This document shows, piece after piece, positions 23,348 through 33,130 of a stretch of 64,000 nt of DNA. A model generated the notes under the pieces. It ran no database searches. It had not been told where the DNA came from and saw only the letters and a program-made list of their open reading frames with translations. This DNA is from Thermothelomyces thermophilus ATCC 42464 (taxonomy: Eukaryota; Ascomycota; Sordariomycetes; Sordariales; Chaetomiaceae): the NCBI RefSeq assembly GCF_000226095.1, contig NC_016477.1, forward strand, positions 2,294,001-2,358,000, written 5' to 3'. Positions within the stretch are counted from its first letter, which is position 1. The number at the start of each line of letters is the position of its first letter. A program made the translations under genes and the position numbers.

Positions 23348-24400
23348 CTACACCAGATTTCTTCCCTCTGCTGATTCCCAGTCTAACTGCTCAATCTCTC
23401 GCAGAGTTTGCAGCATCCTCCAAAGACCGATCTCAAGAGCGTCCCGGCTTACGGTGAACGTCGGGCGGAAGCATCCCAGCTCCTTAGTGAAGAAATTGGT
23501 TCCCAGGGCAATCGCAACCTTGTTCGCAGAGAACCGTTTGCCCGCCTCCAGCTCGCGCCGCTTATATTCTTCCTTCTCCTGGGGTGTCAGCCGATGAAGT
23601 GACAAGCTTTCAATCCTCTTCGCTCCAGATAGGTACACTCTGAGATCGATCCGTATAAACATGCCGGCATTCCTATTCCGTGATTAGCGTTAGTGCTTCG
23701 TCTGGTCGATTGCGAGGAAGGGGTCTTACGAGTTCTTATAGTACGCGATTCCGTGCTCGTCCAAGAACCGCGTTGCAAACGCATACTGGTCACCTAAGCG
23801 CTGCCGATTCACCATCAAGAAGTTCTCGGTGAAACTCTTGTCGTCGAGCATCTTGGCCCAGATCTCTTGGACTATGTACGGTGGCCAGGTGAGCTGCGGG
23901 ATGATGATGCCCTCGCCTTCATCGCATATGGACCATGCGAGACTGTCGATGACAGAAGTTACTCCGGATAGCACCAGAATGTCCTCATGCCGGACGGCTC
24001 TGTGGGGTTGGAAGCTGGAGTTGAGGTAGGATGCGAGGGCCTGTCTAATAAGGCGTGGAGATCCCTTCGGCCCAGAACCATACGTGAGATGGTGGACAGG
24101 TGCGACAGCTAGATTTCTCCCGATGTACAGTACTCGGCAACCTCGCTGTGCATGAGGGCGTTCTCGGCTAAGCTCAGGTTGACTCTGCACCCGGTCAGAT
24201 GAGAGGATCAGGCGACTGCTCTTCTCAACGGCCAACTCAACTGACACTCCATCAGGGTGGTCTGGCGTCCAAAGGTTGGCTAATGACTTCTCGAAAAGCT
24301 CCCACTGACGCAAATGGACGTAATTGTAGCCCGCTCGATTGGCGAGGTGGAAGGAGGCGGCGACATCCTCGGCAGACGTGGCTTCGGAACGATCAGACAT
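23348..24400 (-). pseudogene. ACC-synthase-like class I/II aminotransferase pseudogene lacking the PLP-lysine region
   Basis: Conserved pieces appear in family order. The first is MSDRSEATSAED to HPDG (from 24400). Then NLSLAENALMHSEVAEYC, readable only in another frame near 24180-24140, is followed by HLTYGSGPKGSPRLIRQALA and ILVLSGVTSVIDSLAWSICD. Then IIIPQ runs straight into LTWPPYIVQEIWAKML. The tail, after a good intron (23729-23673, joining KNS to NAG), is MFIRIDLRVYL to TFTVSRDALEIGLWRMLQTL. Family members have well over 100 residues between the IPQ and WPPY blocks, including the NPHNPLG motif and the SKDF lysine that binds PLP. Here they are deleted, with the flanks fused in frame. 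The region around 24250-24120 also needs at least one non-canonical splice or frameshift. It therefore cannot be an active aminotransferase. The 5' and 3' ends remain well preserved, so the loss looks recent. Confidence 0.75.
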
Positions 24401-25084
24401 TGTTTTATTTCGGCTCATTCCACGATGGCTCCCTCTGCTAGGGAGGTCAACTTCACCGAATCCCAATGGATGTGGTGCGCCGAGTGGGACTGCAAAACGC
24501 TACCTCGTGCTGCTCCGCCGAAACACTCCACGTGTAGTTATGGGTCATCCATCTCACCGAGCCACTGGGTCGGATGCTGGTAGCTGAACAAGGGCGACGC
24601 ATCGACCGACGGACTGGCTTGCCTATTTTGCGGGCTAGCTTTTCCCGAAATGTTGCTAAATCCGCTACGGCGGGAACTGTTGCTCCGCTTTCGAGTGTCG
24701 ACTACCCTCCCGGGAGTATTAGGTGTTCGCGGCATTCTGGACCAGCGACAGAAAGGAACGGAGTAAGAACAATGCCAATGTGATGGCCGCAGTTGTGGAC
24801 CATGTCTCGCAACATGGAGTGACTCTACCTACGTGTAAACAACACTTCACGAATCGGTCCAAATTGAGGACTCAGCCCTACTTGGGCGAAATGTTTTCCA
24901 GTGACAAACACCTGGGATTAAAAACAGTCTGGAAAAGAAACACTAGGTACTTGCGAACACCAGGAATCACTCAAAAACTAGGCAAAATGACAATCCTTCT
25001 TCATCACAGCCCGAGCTATGCCCGAGGATGCAATGAAAAAGGAATTTGTTCGCGTCATCCGGAGGCAGTGTAATACCGGAGACA
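24401..25084. other. Spacer between aminotransferase relic and U2 gene, no supported gene
   Basis: Only short unconvincing frames occur. The part just left of 25085 is downstream of the U2 snRNA gene and should hold its 3'-end processing signal. None was recognised. Confidence 0.45.
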
Positions 25085-25233
25085 CAGTGAGACTCAGGCT
25101 CGGCAAGCCGAGGTGACTGAGTCTCGAGGTACAAAAATTAATTTAATCAAGAATCTACTCCGTAGAGTAGTTTCAGAGATTAAACTGAAAAGAACAGATA
25201 CTACACTTGATCTAAGCCAAAAGGCAAAGAGAG
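25085..25233 (-). ncRNA. U2: U2 spliceosomal snRNA
   Basis: Read on the minus strand, the RNA begins near 25233 with TCTCTTTGCCTTTTGGCTTA, the near-invariant U2 5' end that pairs with U6. It continues GATCAAGTGTAGTATCTGTT, which contains GTAGTA, the branch-point recognition sequence. CAGTTTAATCTCTGAAACTA and a CTACTC/GAGTAG stem (IIa-like) follow. A Sm-type site AATTTTTG lies at about 25142-25135. After it comes one long hairpin: GAGACTCAG pairs with CTGAGTCTC, with an inner CTCGGC/GCCGAG-type stem, ending about 25089. The 5' end is firm to within a base or two; the 3' end is an estimate. U2 is the snRNP core that selects the intron branch point in the nucleus. The RNA (about 149 nt) is shorter than the about 185-190 nt of human and fission-yeast U2. 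Confidence 0.93.
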
Positions 25234-26434
25234 CTGAGGAAAAAAAGGAAAAGAAAGGTCAAGAATCGAGGCAGGCCGGCGACCAATTTATAGACGAAGG
25301 AATTGGTCTGTGCACGACTGCATGGGTAACTGTTGGAGTTGCTCGCACGTGACCCAACAAGTCGAACAAAGGCTGAGGCCAGGTTCCCACCTACTCCACC
25401 AGGGGTTGCTTCCACCGCCCCACTTGAAAAGTGGTTTGTTTACCGTGTACGGATTACGGAGTACGGAGTAACCCGTGGGTGTCGGTTTCAGGAAGGATTA
25501 ACATACTCGCATGAGACTTACAACACAGGCTTTCTAGGACATTTTGACTGGTTGTATCTTTTAATCGTATGCGAATACGTGCATGAGACAATAACTGCGC
25601 CATGTTTGGCGCATCCAGGTGACCTTAAAGAATGGTACCTCGTCTTGCTCAACAGTGAGGCAAGGACGGCAACCTAGAAGCTTCGCTTGATGCTCGGCCT
25701 TGTCTTGTTTCCCAGACGGGCTCATTCGACCTGATTTCCGATGTCTCCTGGGCGAGAAAGATCTTGGGATGCCACATCAAAGATCTTCAAGAAAGAACAA
25801 CTTCTTGCCTCGCTTTGGCAAGGATCGATTCTACTAAGGATCTTGCTCAAGTTCCTCAAGGTAGTTGGTTTTGCAAAGGGGCAGCTCATGGAGAGCAGTT
25901 TGCGGTGAAGAGGCTATGCAAGGATCAGACGAGCGTTGAGCTTGAAGACCAGCTGCCTCTTAGGATGTCAGATATTCCGCGTTCCGCGTTTTCCTGTTTC
26001 AACAGACCGGTTGTTCCTAAACTGTGGTACCGGGGAGCATTTAATCAAGCTTCGTCTGCCCGCAAGGATGAAAAGAAGGTCCTCCAATTCAGAGTCCAAA
26101 GCAAATGCGCCGAATAAGGAGAATAAGGAGTGGCTTAGCGTCAGCCTATTTGAATCTGCATTTCCGAGAACAATAACCCAGTTCATCCCAGTGGAAGCTC
26201 ATCTGCTATTGTACAAATAATTACTCTTCAAGGATTGAGGAAAATGACAATAAGATACGATCTCCATGATCTCTAGGAAACTTTTATCCTCTTACATGTG
26301 CCGGGAATCTGTCTCTTCTACCCTTACACATCAATTACCTTGCTCTCGGATGGCGATATTCCAGGCCTCGGCCCCAGGACCAAACTGCCAACACTCGGTC
26401 ACAATCTGAAGCAGACGGCCCAGCCAAAGACACG
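25234..26434. other. U2 upstream region and intergenic stretch
   Basis: The U2 promoter should lie just right of 25233; the adjacent sequence is purine-rich on the plus strand (a mostly A/G stretch to about 25263). One copy of TGTACGGATTA lies at 25446-25456, directly followed by tandem CGGAGTA units. No coding gene could be supported. Confidence 0.45.
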
Positions 26435-28550
26435 ATGGCGAACCTGCCTCCTCGCCCAGTTTTCACCAATTTAGGGGACGGCACGCCCGCATACAACAGC
26501 CGTGCCCGGGGCTCCAACCTGCCGAGTGGCATGAATCCAGGGCACTCGACGAATCCCCGGCACTTCCACCCTTATGACCGCCGGCTGAGCACACCCACCA
26601 CTCAAGGGTCCCGTTTTGCCACCATTCCTCCGTGGCGGCGCAACAGGATCCATCACAATTCCCAACCTGGCTTCCCAACACATCAATATACTGGTCAGTA
26701 CTCGGCCCCCTTCTCGGGCGGGACCGCATTCGCCAGCCACCGCGTCCCCGTCAACATCAACGCGACCCGGGCCAGACAACAACAACAAGGCGGCCGACAG
26801 AGCGTCCCAGCCAACTACGCTGTCAACGAGCCCATGGTTCCGTTCTCCCGCTCGGCCGTCAGCAGCTCTTCCCACCCGGCTAGCTGCTCCAGTGAGGCTA
26901 CTGCCACCACAACAAGGGGTGCTAACGGTGCTGCGGGCTCAGCGCCGTCACCAAACCTGGGCGCCGGTGAAACCTCTCCGCGGTCGTTCTCGGCTATTAA
27001 TACTGTCAGTCATGGCGCAGGTAGCCAGCCTTCCTGGCACGGTGTGAGCCAGACGACAAGTTCGACCACCCTAGGTGGGAGGCCATTCGCTTCTAATAAC
27101 CCTCCCACTTGCACCAGCCAAACAACCCCATCCAAAACGACGACGACGGGTACAGCCGCCACCACCACCACCACCGCCACCACCATCTCTCTTGTCCCCG
27201 CGGCCGACACAGCCGCAGCCACGACACTCGCCGTCACCCTTGGGCCCTGTTCGCGCACCTTCGTCATCGCCACCCCGGTCGCTCATCACTTCACCGCTCC
27301 CCGGTCCACCACCACCACCACCACCACCACCACCATTATTACAGGTACCACGACCACGACGACCACCACCGACAGTAACAACAACAACAACCACAGCACC
27401 AACGTTAGTAGCAGCGACGACTCGAGCACTCGCCGCGTCGCCGTGGACCTCGCGCCCCGCATCCCCGGCGCGGCGAGCTGGCCTCGCGGGGAGTGTGAAG
27501 CGCACCTCGAGGCACTCCAATCCCTCCTGAGGGCCATGCACGACTATTATGATGATGACGACGACGACAACGACGATGATGATGATCCCGCGCGCGGCGG
27601 GCGCGGAATGGGCAGTGTGGACATGGGCGTGGACACGCTATGGCGGCTCGGCAGGCTGCAGCCGGGACTCGGGCTGGGCGCCGGGTTGGTCGCGCGGCTG
27701 CGGGGGCCGATGGAGCGGTTCGTCAAGGGCCTGGGAAAGATTGGGGGGTGGACGGATTGTTGGTCGGCCTCAGCCTCGGCATCCGCATCCGCGTCCGCGT
27801 CGGTGGAGTATTACTCAGGGCGAGGCGACACTGCGACGGAGGCGTTAGAGAGAGCGGCGGAGGCGTGTTTGACGTTTGGGTGGGCCGAGCATTTTCGGTC
27901 TGTGGTCGAGAGGATGGCGTATGTCTGTCGGGACGGAGAGGATATGGAGACCGGGGCCAAAGTGCTGGTCGGACCGGATGGAAGGCGGGTTTGCGAGGGC
28001 AGAGTGGCGGGTGAGTAATTAGTGACTCCTGTGATCTTTCTCGGAGTGGAACTGGCTGTGTTGAGAGATGGGAGGGAATGCTAATTAACACGCGACAGAT
28101 GCCATCGCCGCTACGCGCGGCCGTGTCTTGGACCGTATCTTCGCCGCTGCCCAACAATCCCTCCTCAAATGGACCATCGGCATCGGCTGCCGGCCCTGCG
28201 CCAACCTGACCTGCAACACCAATAGGATGGCGGCGATCAACGTGTTCCTTCTGTGGTCAGGGCTCTATCCTCCCAGCAGGTTGCTGAGCAAGTCGATATC
28301 GGAGATGGTGTCGGCGTTACAATATATTACGGCAACCGACGCCGAGTTGTCGGCCGCTGCCGCCGAAAACGGTGACCAGGAGGATGGCCAGAATGTCGAC
28401 GACAGACTCCTTTGGGCAGTTCATATCCGCGAGGACTACGGCGGCACCTGCACCAGGTGTAAGGAGAGGACGACCACTAGCATGCTCTTCCCTCTAGAGG
28501 ATTTGCTCTGCGATATTAGCTTTGAGATACAGGGCAGCTTGGAGAACTAG
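26435..28550 (+). CDS. Orphan low-complexity protein with conserved-looking C-terminal domain (675 aa)
   Basis: Exon 1 is 26435-28010 and exon 2 is 28099-28550. The 88-nt intron (GTGAGT to GCGACAG) joins frames so that the protein continues VADAIAATRGRVLDRIF, whereas exon 1 alone stops nine bases on. Residues 1-380 are Ser/Thr/Pro/Asn-rich, with long Thr runs coded by ACC/ACG triplets. A near-pure Asp/Asn run at about 372-385 follows RAMHDYY. Then come a folded-looking stretch (GVDTLWRLGRLQPGLGLGAG), a five-fold Ser-Ala repeat, and a C-terminal half with GWAEHFRSVVERMAYVCRDG, CRPCANLTCNTNR and YGGTCTRCKERTTTSMLFPL. The Cys pairs hint at metal or disulfide bonds. There is no signal peptide or membrane helix. 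I do not recognise the family. The splice agreement and long frame make it likely to be real. Confidence 0.6.
27308..27334 (+). repeat. ACC triplet run in the orphan gene
   Basis: Nine ACC triplets code for a Thr run in frame with the orphan protein. A second, less regular CCA/CCG tract lies at about 27159-27186. Like the runs in the R3H-associated gene, it is likely to vary in length. Confidence 0.8.
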
Positions 28551-28941
28551 TCGGGCTAATTATTCGACGCGTTGCCTGGAGTGCTTGCCGATAGGGTGAA
28601 CTAAGTTAATTTGCTTTGCGATCTGGAGCCAGGATGGAAACCTCAAGAGCACGGCGTCGGCTCTCATGCCTTTAACTTTACAACGACACCTCATGGTCCG
28701 AGACCTTAGTTAAGCTTGACAATGGAACATGGAACTCTAGGCAAAATTGAATTGTGCCCAGTCCCAGCGGGACCAGACCTCAAGGTCATCCAAAGAATGG
28801 AAGCATACCGAAGAAAGTAGAGAATAACAGAACGCAAGCAGCATCAACACACACACAAAAAAAAAAAAAAAAGGCAGAAGAGTTTAGCAGTGAGTAACAA
28901 CAAAAAAATCTTTTCCTCCAAGCACAAGGCAAGGGCACAGC
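28551..28941. other. Convergent 3' spacer
   Basis: Short gap between the orphan gene (+) and the Hsp31-like gene (-), holding their 3' UTRs. It contains a CA-rich stretch followed by an A run near 28856-28872. No gene seen. Confidence 0.5.
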
Positions 28942-29776
28942 TCAGGCGCTCCCCAAAACAGCCCGCACAATCGCCTCGGCAAGGGCCGTGGCGCTGGCCG
29001 GGTTCTGGCCCGTGATCAGCTTCCCGTCCACCACCACCTTCTCCCCCCAATCGGCGTCCGCCTTCTCGAACGCGCCCTCGCTGCCGACCAGCTCCCGCAG
29101 GCGGTCCTCCAGCAGGAAGGGCACGGCCCTGTCGAGCCCGACCGCGGCCTCCTCGGCGTTGGTGAAGCCCGTCACCCTCCTGCCCCGGAGCAGGAACTCG
29201 CCGGCCTGGCCGGCGTCGTCGCCGCCCGTGCGCACGTTGGCCAGCGCCGCGGGGCCGTGGCACACGGCGGCGAGCACCTTGCCGGCGGCGGCGAACTCGC
29301 GCACGAGCGCCTGCGAGGTCGGGTCGGTCGCCAGGTCGAACATGGGGCCGTGGCCGCCCGGGAAGAAGACGGCGGCGAACTCGGCGGCGCGGCCCACGAA
29401 CGAGGCGAGCGGCTCCGTCGACTCCCAGAGCGCCCTCTGCTCGGCCAGGAACGACTGCGAGACGGCGTCCGACGAGGCGGCGGCGGCCTCGATCGACGAC
29501 GGGTCCAGCGGTGCCGGCCCCCCGGCGGGCGAGGCCAACGTGATGGTGAAGCCGTGGGACGCGAACACGCTGTAAGGGTGGGCTAGTTCGGACTGTTTTC
29601 GAGGGAGGGGGGAAGGTGAGAGGGAAAATGTTAGTGGGTTACTACGAAGACAGAAGTGAAATGGGGATGGATGATTAAAGGGGCATTCGTACGAGGTACC
29701 AGCCCGTGGGCTTGCCGGTATCGCCCAGCTTGTCGTGGGAGGTCAGGACAATGAGGATCTTGGGAGAGTCGGACAT
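28942..29776 (-). CDS. DJ-1/PfpI family protein, Hsp31-type glutathione-independent glyoxalase (244 aa)
   Basis: Exon 1 is 29776-29693 and exon 2 is 29592-28942; the 100-nt intron (GTACGA to AACAG) falls between codons. The N-terminus reads MSDSPKILIVLTSHDKLGDT, then GKPTGWYLSELAHPY, where Glu30 is the conserved acidic partner. The nucleophile elbow is AAVCHGPAAL with Cys139-His140. PGGHGPMFDL and the C-terminal LITGQNPASATALAEAIV complete the class I glutamine-amidotransferase-like fold of the Hsp31 subfamily. Members convert methylglyoxal to lactate without glutathione and act as stress chaperones in the cytosol. All key residues are present and the length is normal. High GC and long Ala/Glu stretches are consistent with the genome. 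Assignment to Hsp31 rather than animal DJ-1 rests on the GWYLSELAHPY block. Confidence 0.9.
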
Positions 29777-31300
29777 GGTGTATGGTAATCGAAGCGATGG
29801 GAATGCTACAGGAGAGACGGAGATTGTCGGTCAAAATGTGCGTCGATGTAGAAAGTGAGCAAGCTGCTATTGGATATTTTGAACCACCAGGTCCAGCCCA
29901 GACTTCGAGGGCGGTTCCTCCCTTATTATATCCCCAAGGAAGACGTCAGAAAAAAAGTAGTTAAATAACCCCGCCCTTGGCCTTCTTACAAATCCCGTCA
30001 CAATTCCCCCAGATCTCGATGGATTACCCGTGAGTTCCGCGGTGGCAGGCGCAACCGCGACGAACTTAAGGTAGCACAAGTTGAATCATAACCCGCGCAG
30101 CCTTCGTTTGCCTTAGGCTGAAAAGCCTTGAACTCAAAACCCCCACACCCGCCAACCATCACTTTCGTTAAACCTCGTCACCACGTCGTCTCGTTCGTCA
30201 CTCCGAGCTCGTGGTTTGCCGTGCCCTGGTTGCTCCATGTCGCAACGTGCAAGGCCCCGACATGAGTCTGTGTGACGTCATGACCCGGATGAGGGGGTTG
30301 GGCGATCGATCACTGATCACAAGGAAGTCGTCTGGAAACCCGCAACGGCCGGACGGATGGTCCTTGGTGTTCAAGTCGCATAACTTGGGATCCGCTCTTG
30401 TAAGACCTGAATCGGTGTGTAAAAGAACGCTGGGGTAGTGTGTTGGGGCGTACGTAGGCGTGGTCCTCTGGAGGACATCGGAAGCTGCCTCGGACCGGAA
30501 GTCGCGGAACCCGAGGAGCGGAGCGGGCCGGTGGGACAACGCTATCTTGGTGCCGTCCGATGCCGAACCCGCTTTACCTGCTTGCTTCGTTGTTGTTGCT
30601 TGGCGGTGTAGCAAAATCAGTTAATTCCGTTTGAGAAACAGCTGAACCTCGGTATACGACCATGGCTTCACACCCCACGTAGTTCCGGCCATGACCGATG
30701 TTTCCGGCAAGTGTGCTCCCTTTTGTCAGAGGCCGCGTAAGATGGAAGCACTCCTCCTGGTTCACGAAGCACACCAGTCCCACCTCCAACAGAGGCTGTT
30801 CCTCAGGTCAGGCACGGCATCCTCGGCCGAACGGTTTCTCCCCTGCGACGACGTGACGACAGTTGTGGTACGGGCCATCAAAGTATCGTCGCCTTCTCGT
30901 GCGAGGCGCAAGGAGATGCGCACCTTCTCGCGTCTGGACGCTGCCTGATTTGCTGTCGAGGTAGACGGGGATATTGATGGGGGTAATTCGAAGGTCACTG
31001 AACTTGCGAGCCGAGAGCGACGGGTTGCCATGCGACATCATCCTCATTGCTCCATGGGATATGTATGTACATGCGCACTTATGATCACTGCCGAATATAT
31101 ACAGACAAACTTTTCGACCCCCGGCAGGGAAGGACAACCAAAACGCCAACCGGAGGCGAGAAGAAGAGGACATTTCACACCCCCCAAAAATGCAATTCGC
31201 TAACCCCAAACGCCGCTAGGATCCCTAATCGTGCTGGATGCCGTCCGTTAACCAACCCCCCCCCCCCCGGCTCACCGACCGTACTCGAGGCTCCTTCCGT
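29777..31300. other. Intergenic stretch, no supported gene
   Basis: It holds the promoter of the Hsp31-like gene on the left and 3' sequence of the cell-surface protein gene on the right. Frames of up to 138 codons (30198-30614, minus) show no recognisable domain. A C12 run occurs at about 31257-31268. Nothing else supported. Confidence 0.45.
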
Positions 31301-33130
31301 TCACATCCACATCAGGTTCCGACTCTGTCTCCGATTCTGCTGCCAGAGCGGCCTCGCCTCACCCCTGAGCACGGTTTTTACACCATCACCACTGCCAGTA
31401 CCACCAGTAGCCGCATTGTCCCCCGCGCTTTCTCCGACATGATCCCGGTAGGGTGCCTGATCCCCCCCGTAGCCGCGAGATCGCCTCTGTTCTTCCTCGC
31501 CTTCCTCGTCCTCCTCCCCGATCCTCCCCAGTGCGGCGTGGTACCCATGCGAGAAGTCGTCGACCTCGCGCCCGCTCGTCAGCGGCACCTGGTCGCTCTC
31601 CAGGTGTCGCTCAGCTCCGCGGTTCAGCAGGAGCGGGTTCATGCCCATCAGCACGCCCGAACCGCCGGCGTATGCCGTGGGGCCCGGGTTTTGGTACGGC
31701 TGATGGTGCTGGTACGCGGCTGCGCCCGCTGCTGCGGCGGCGGCCGCCATGGCTGACGTGGGTAACGAGTTCCCGCTGTCGGCGGAGCTGACGCCTCCCG
31801 AGGACGACGGCGGGTATGGAGAGACGGATATCGCCGAGAGACCGCTGGCGGCGGCGGCGCTGGCGCTAACCGCGGAGTTGCTGTAGGCGTAGGGTGTGTC
31901 CAGGTCGTGGCGATCGACGGGCGAGACCTCGCTCTGGAAAGGCATAGGCGGGCTTGTCGCGATGGGCGGGAGCAAGCTGCGATTTGTCGGCGGTGCACTG
32001 GCGGCTGCGCCTGCTGCTGCCGCTGCGGCGGCAGCGGCGGTGGGGGCAGCGGCGGTGGGAGCTGCTGTTGTATGCATCGTCATCTGTGGTTGTTGTTGTT
32101 GTTGCTGTTGTTGTGGGTAAGGCTGGTTCAGGACGCTACCCGCTGGTCCGGTTTCGAAGGCATCCGCGTCATCGCTTGCGAGGGCAGCAAAACCTGTGCC
32201 TTTGCCGGGCTGAGGGGGACTGATAATCTTGCCGCGTACCCCGCCAAGCCCGGGGCCCTGGCGTATGTTGGCGTTGCGCCGGCGCAGGAAGAAGGCGAGC
32301 GCTCCCAACGCGATGAGCACGGCTAGCCCACCAATGGTACCGCCGATGATGGCGCCGGTTCGATAGCTCTTATCGGTTGCGGGCGGAGCTGCTGGCTCGC
32401 TGGTGGAGCTGGTGGACTCAGATGAAGTAGATGAGGCTGATGTGGCCGACGAGGAGTGCGAAGTGCGGACGGTGCTGCTTCTGGTCCTGCTTCTGGGGGT
32501 CCCCAGCGTGGTGGGCTCGCTGAGGGTGCTGATGCCTTGTGTATATGAAACACTCACGGTAGGACGGGTGAGGACGGCGGTGATGCCGCTGGCGCTATTC
32601 TGTACGGTCGCTGCCAGGTCGCTCGCCGTGCCGCAGCCGTACTGAGAGAAACCGCCTTCGTAGACGTTCATGTAGCAGACGTCGGAGCCGGTGCAACTAT
32701 AAATGTAGGGGTTCACCTCGGTCTGGGGGCCGCTGTTGCCGTCCACACAACCGGTAAAAACGCCCGCAGTGCACGAGGGTGCGCCATTCGGACAGCATCC
32801 CACCACGTTGTGATCTGTGTCGACGACGCAATGGGATCCCTGCCCGCATGTCGCAGGCAGGTTCTGGTCTCCATTGATGTAGCCGCAGACCGTGTTGAAG
32901 GTGTCGTCCAGCTGGCGGCGGCGGTTAGCGAAGGTGTCTCCGCCTGGTGGTGGGGTTGCGTGCAGCGGCCACGGGGCGACATTGAGGGCGCGATACGGGA
33001 CGGTGATCGTGGGCTCTGGTGTTTTCCTGGGAAGTCTTTGTACGGCATGGGCGTCGGTCAGCTGTAGAATGCTCGACAGCAACAAAAGCGCTGCCGACTG
33101 CGGCAAGCAGTCGAACAGGTCAGACCTCAT
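31301..33130 (-). CDS. Single-pass cell-surface protein with Cys-rich ectodomain (609 aa)
   Basis: A single exon. The frame extends 85 codons further upstream, but I start at 33130 because MRSDLFDCLPQSAALLLLSS is a good signal peptide and the upstream part looks like 5' UTR. The ectodomain (about 60-150) is Cys-rich: FNTVCGYINGDQNLPATCGQ, GCCPNGAPSCTAGVFTGC, CTGSDVCYMNVYEGG and YGCG. A Ser/Thr-rich stalk (likely O-mannosylated) follows. One membrane helix (IIGGTIGGLAVLIALGALAF) ends in FLRRR, placing the long C-terminal tail in the cytosol. The tail has Gln, Ala and acidic (GEEDEEGEEEQRRSRG) runs. The layout is that of fungal Mid2/Wsc-type wall-stress sensors or similar surface proteins, but the Cys pattern is not a clear WSC domain, so function is open. 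The last 30 residues look arbitrary, so the true 3' end could differ. Confidence 0.7.
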   Translation of the reverse strand: MRSDLFDCLPQSAALLLLSSILQLTDAHAVQRLPRKTPEPTITVPYRALNVAPWPLHATPPPGGDTFANRRRQLDDTFNTVCGYINGDQNLPATCGQGSHCVVDTDHNVVGCCPNGAPSCTAGVFTGCVDGNSGPQTEVNPYIYSCTGSDVCYMNVYEGGFSQYGCGTASDLAATVQNSASGITAVLTRPTVSVSYTQGISTLSEPTTLGTPRSRTRSSTVRTSHSSSATSASSTSSESTSSTSEPAAPPATDKSYRTGAIIGGTIGGLAVLIALGALAFFLRRRNANIRQGPGLGGVRGKIISPPQPGKGTGFAALASDDADAFETGPAGSVLNQPYPQQQQQQQQPQMTMHTTAAPTAAAPTAAAAAAAAAGAAASAPPTNRSLLPPIATSPPMPFQSEVSPVDRHDLDTPYAYSNSAVSASAAAASGLSAISVSPYPPSSSGGVSSADSGNSLPTSAMAAAAAAAGAAAYQHHQPYQNPGPTAYAGGSGVLMGMNPLLLNRGAERHLESDQVPLTSGREVDDFSHGYHAALGRIGEEDEEGEEEQRRSRGYGGDQAPYRDHVGESAGDNAATGGTGSGDGVKTVLRGEARPLWQQNRRQSRNLMWM

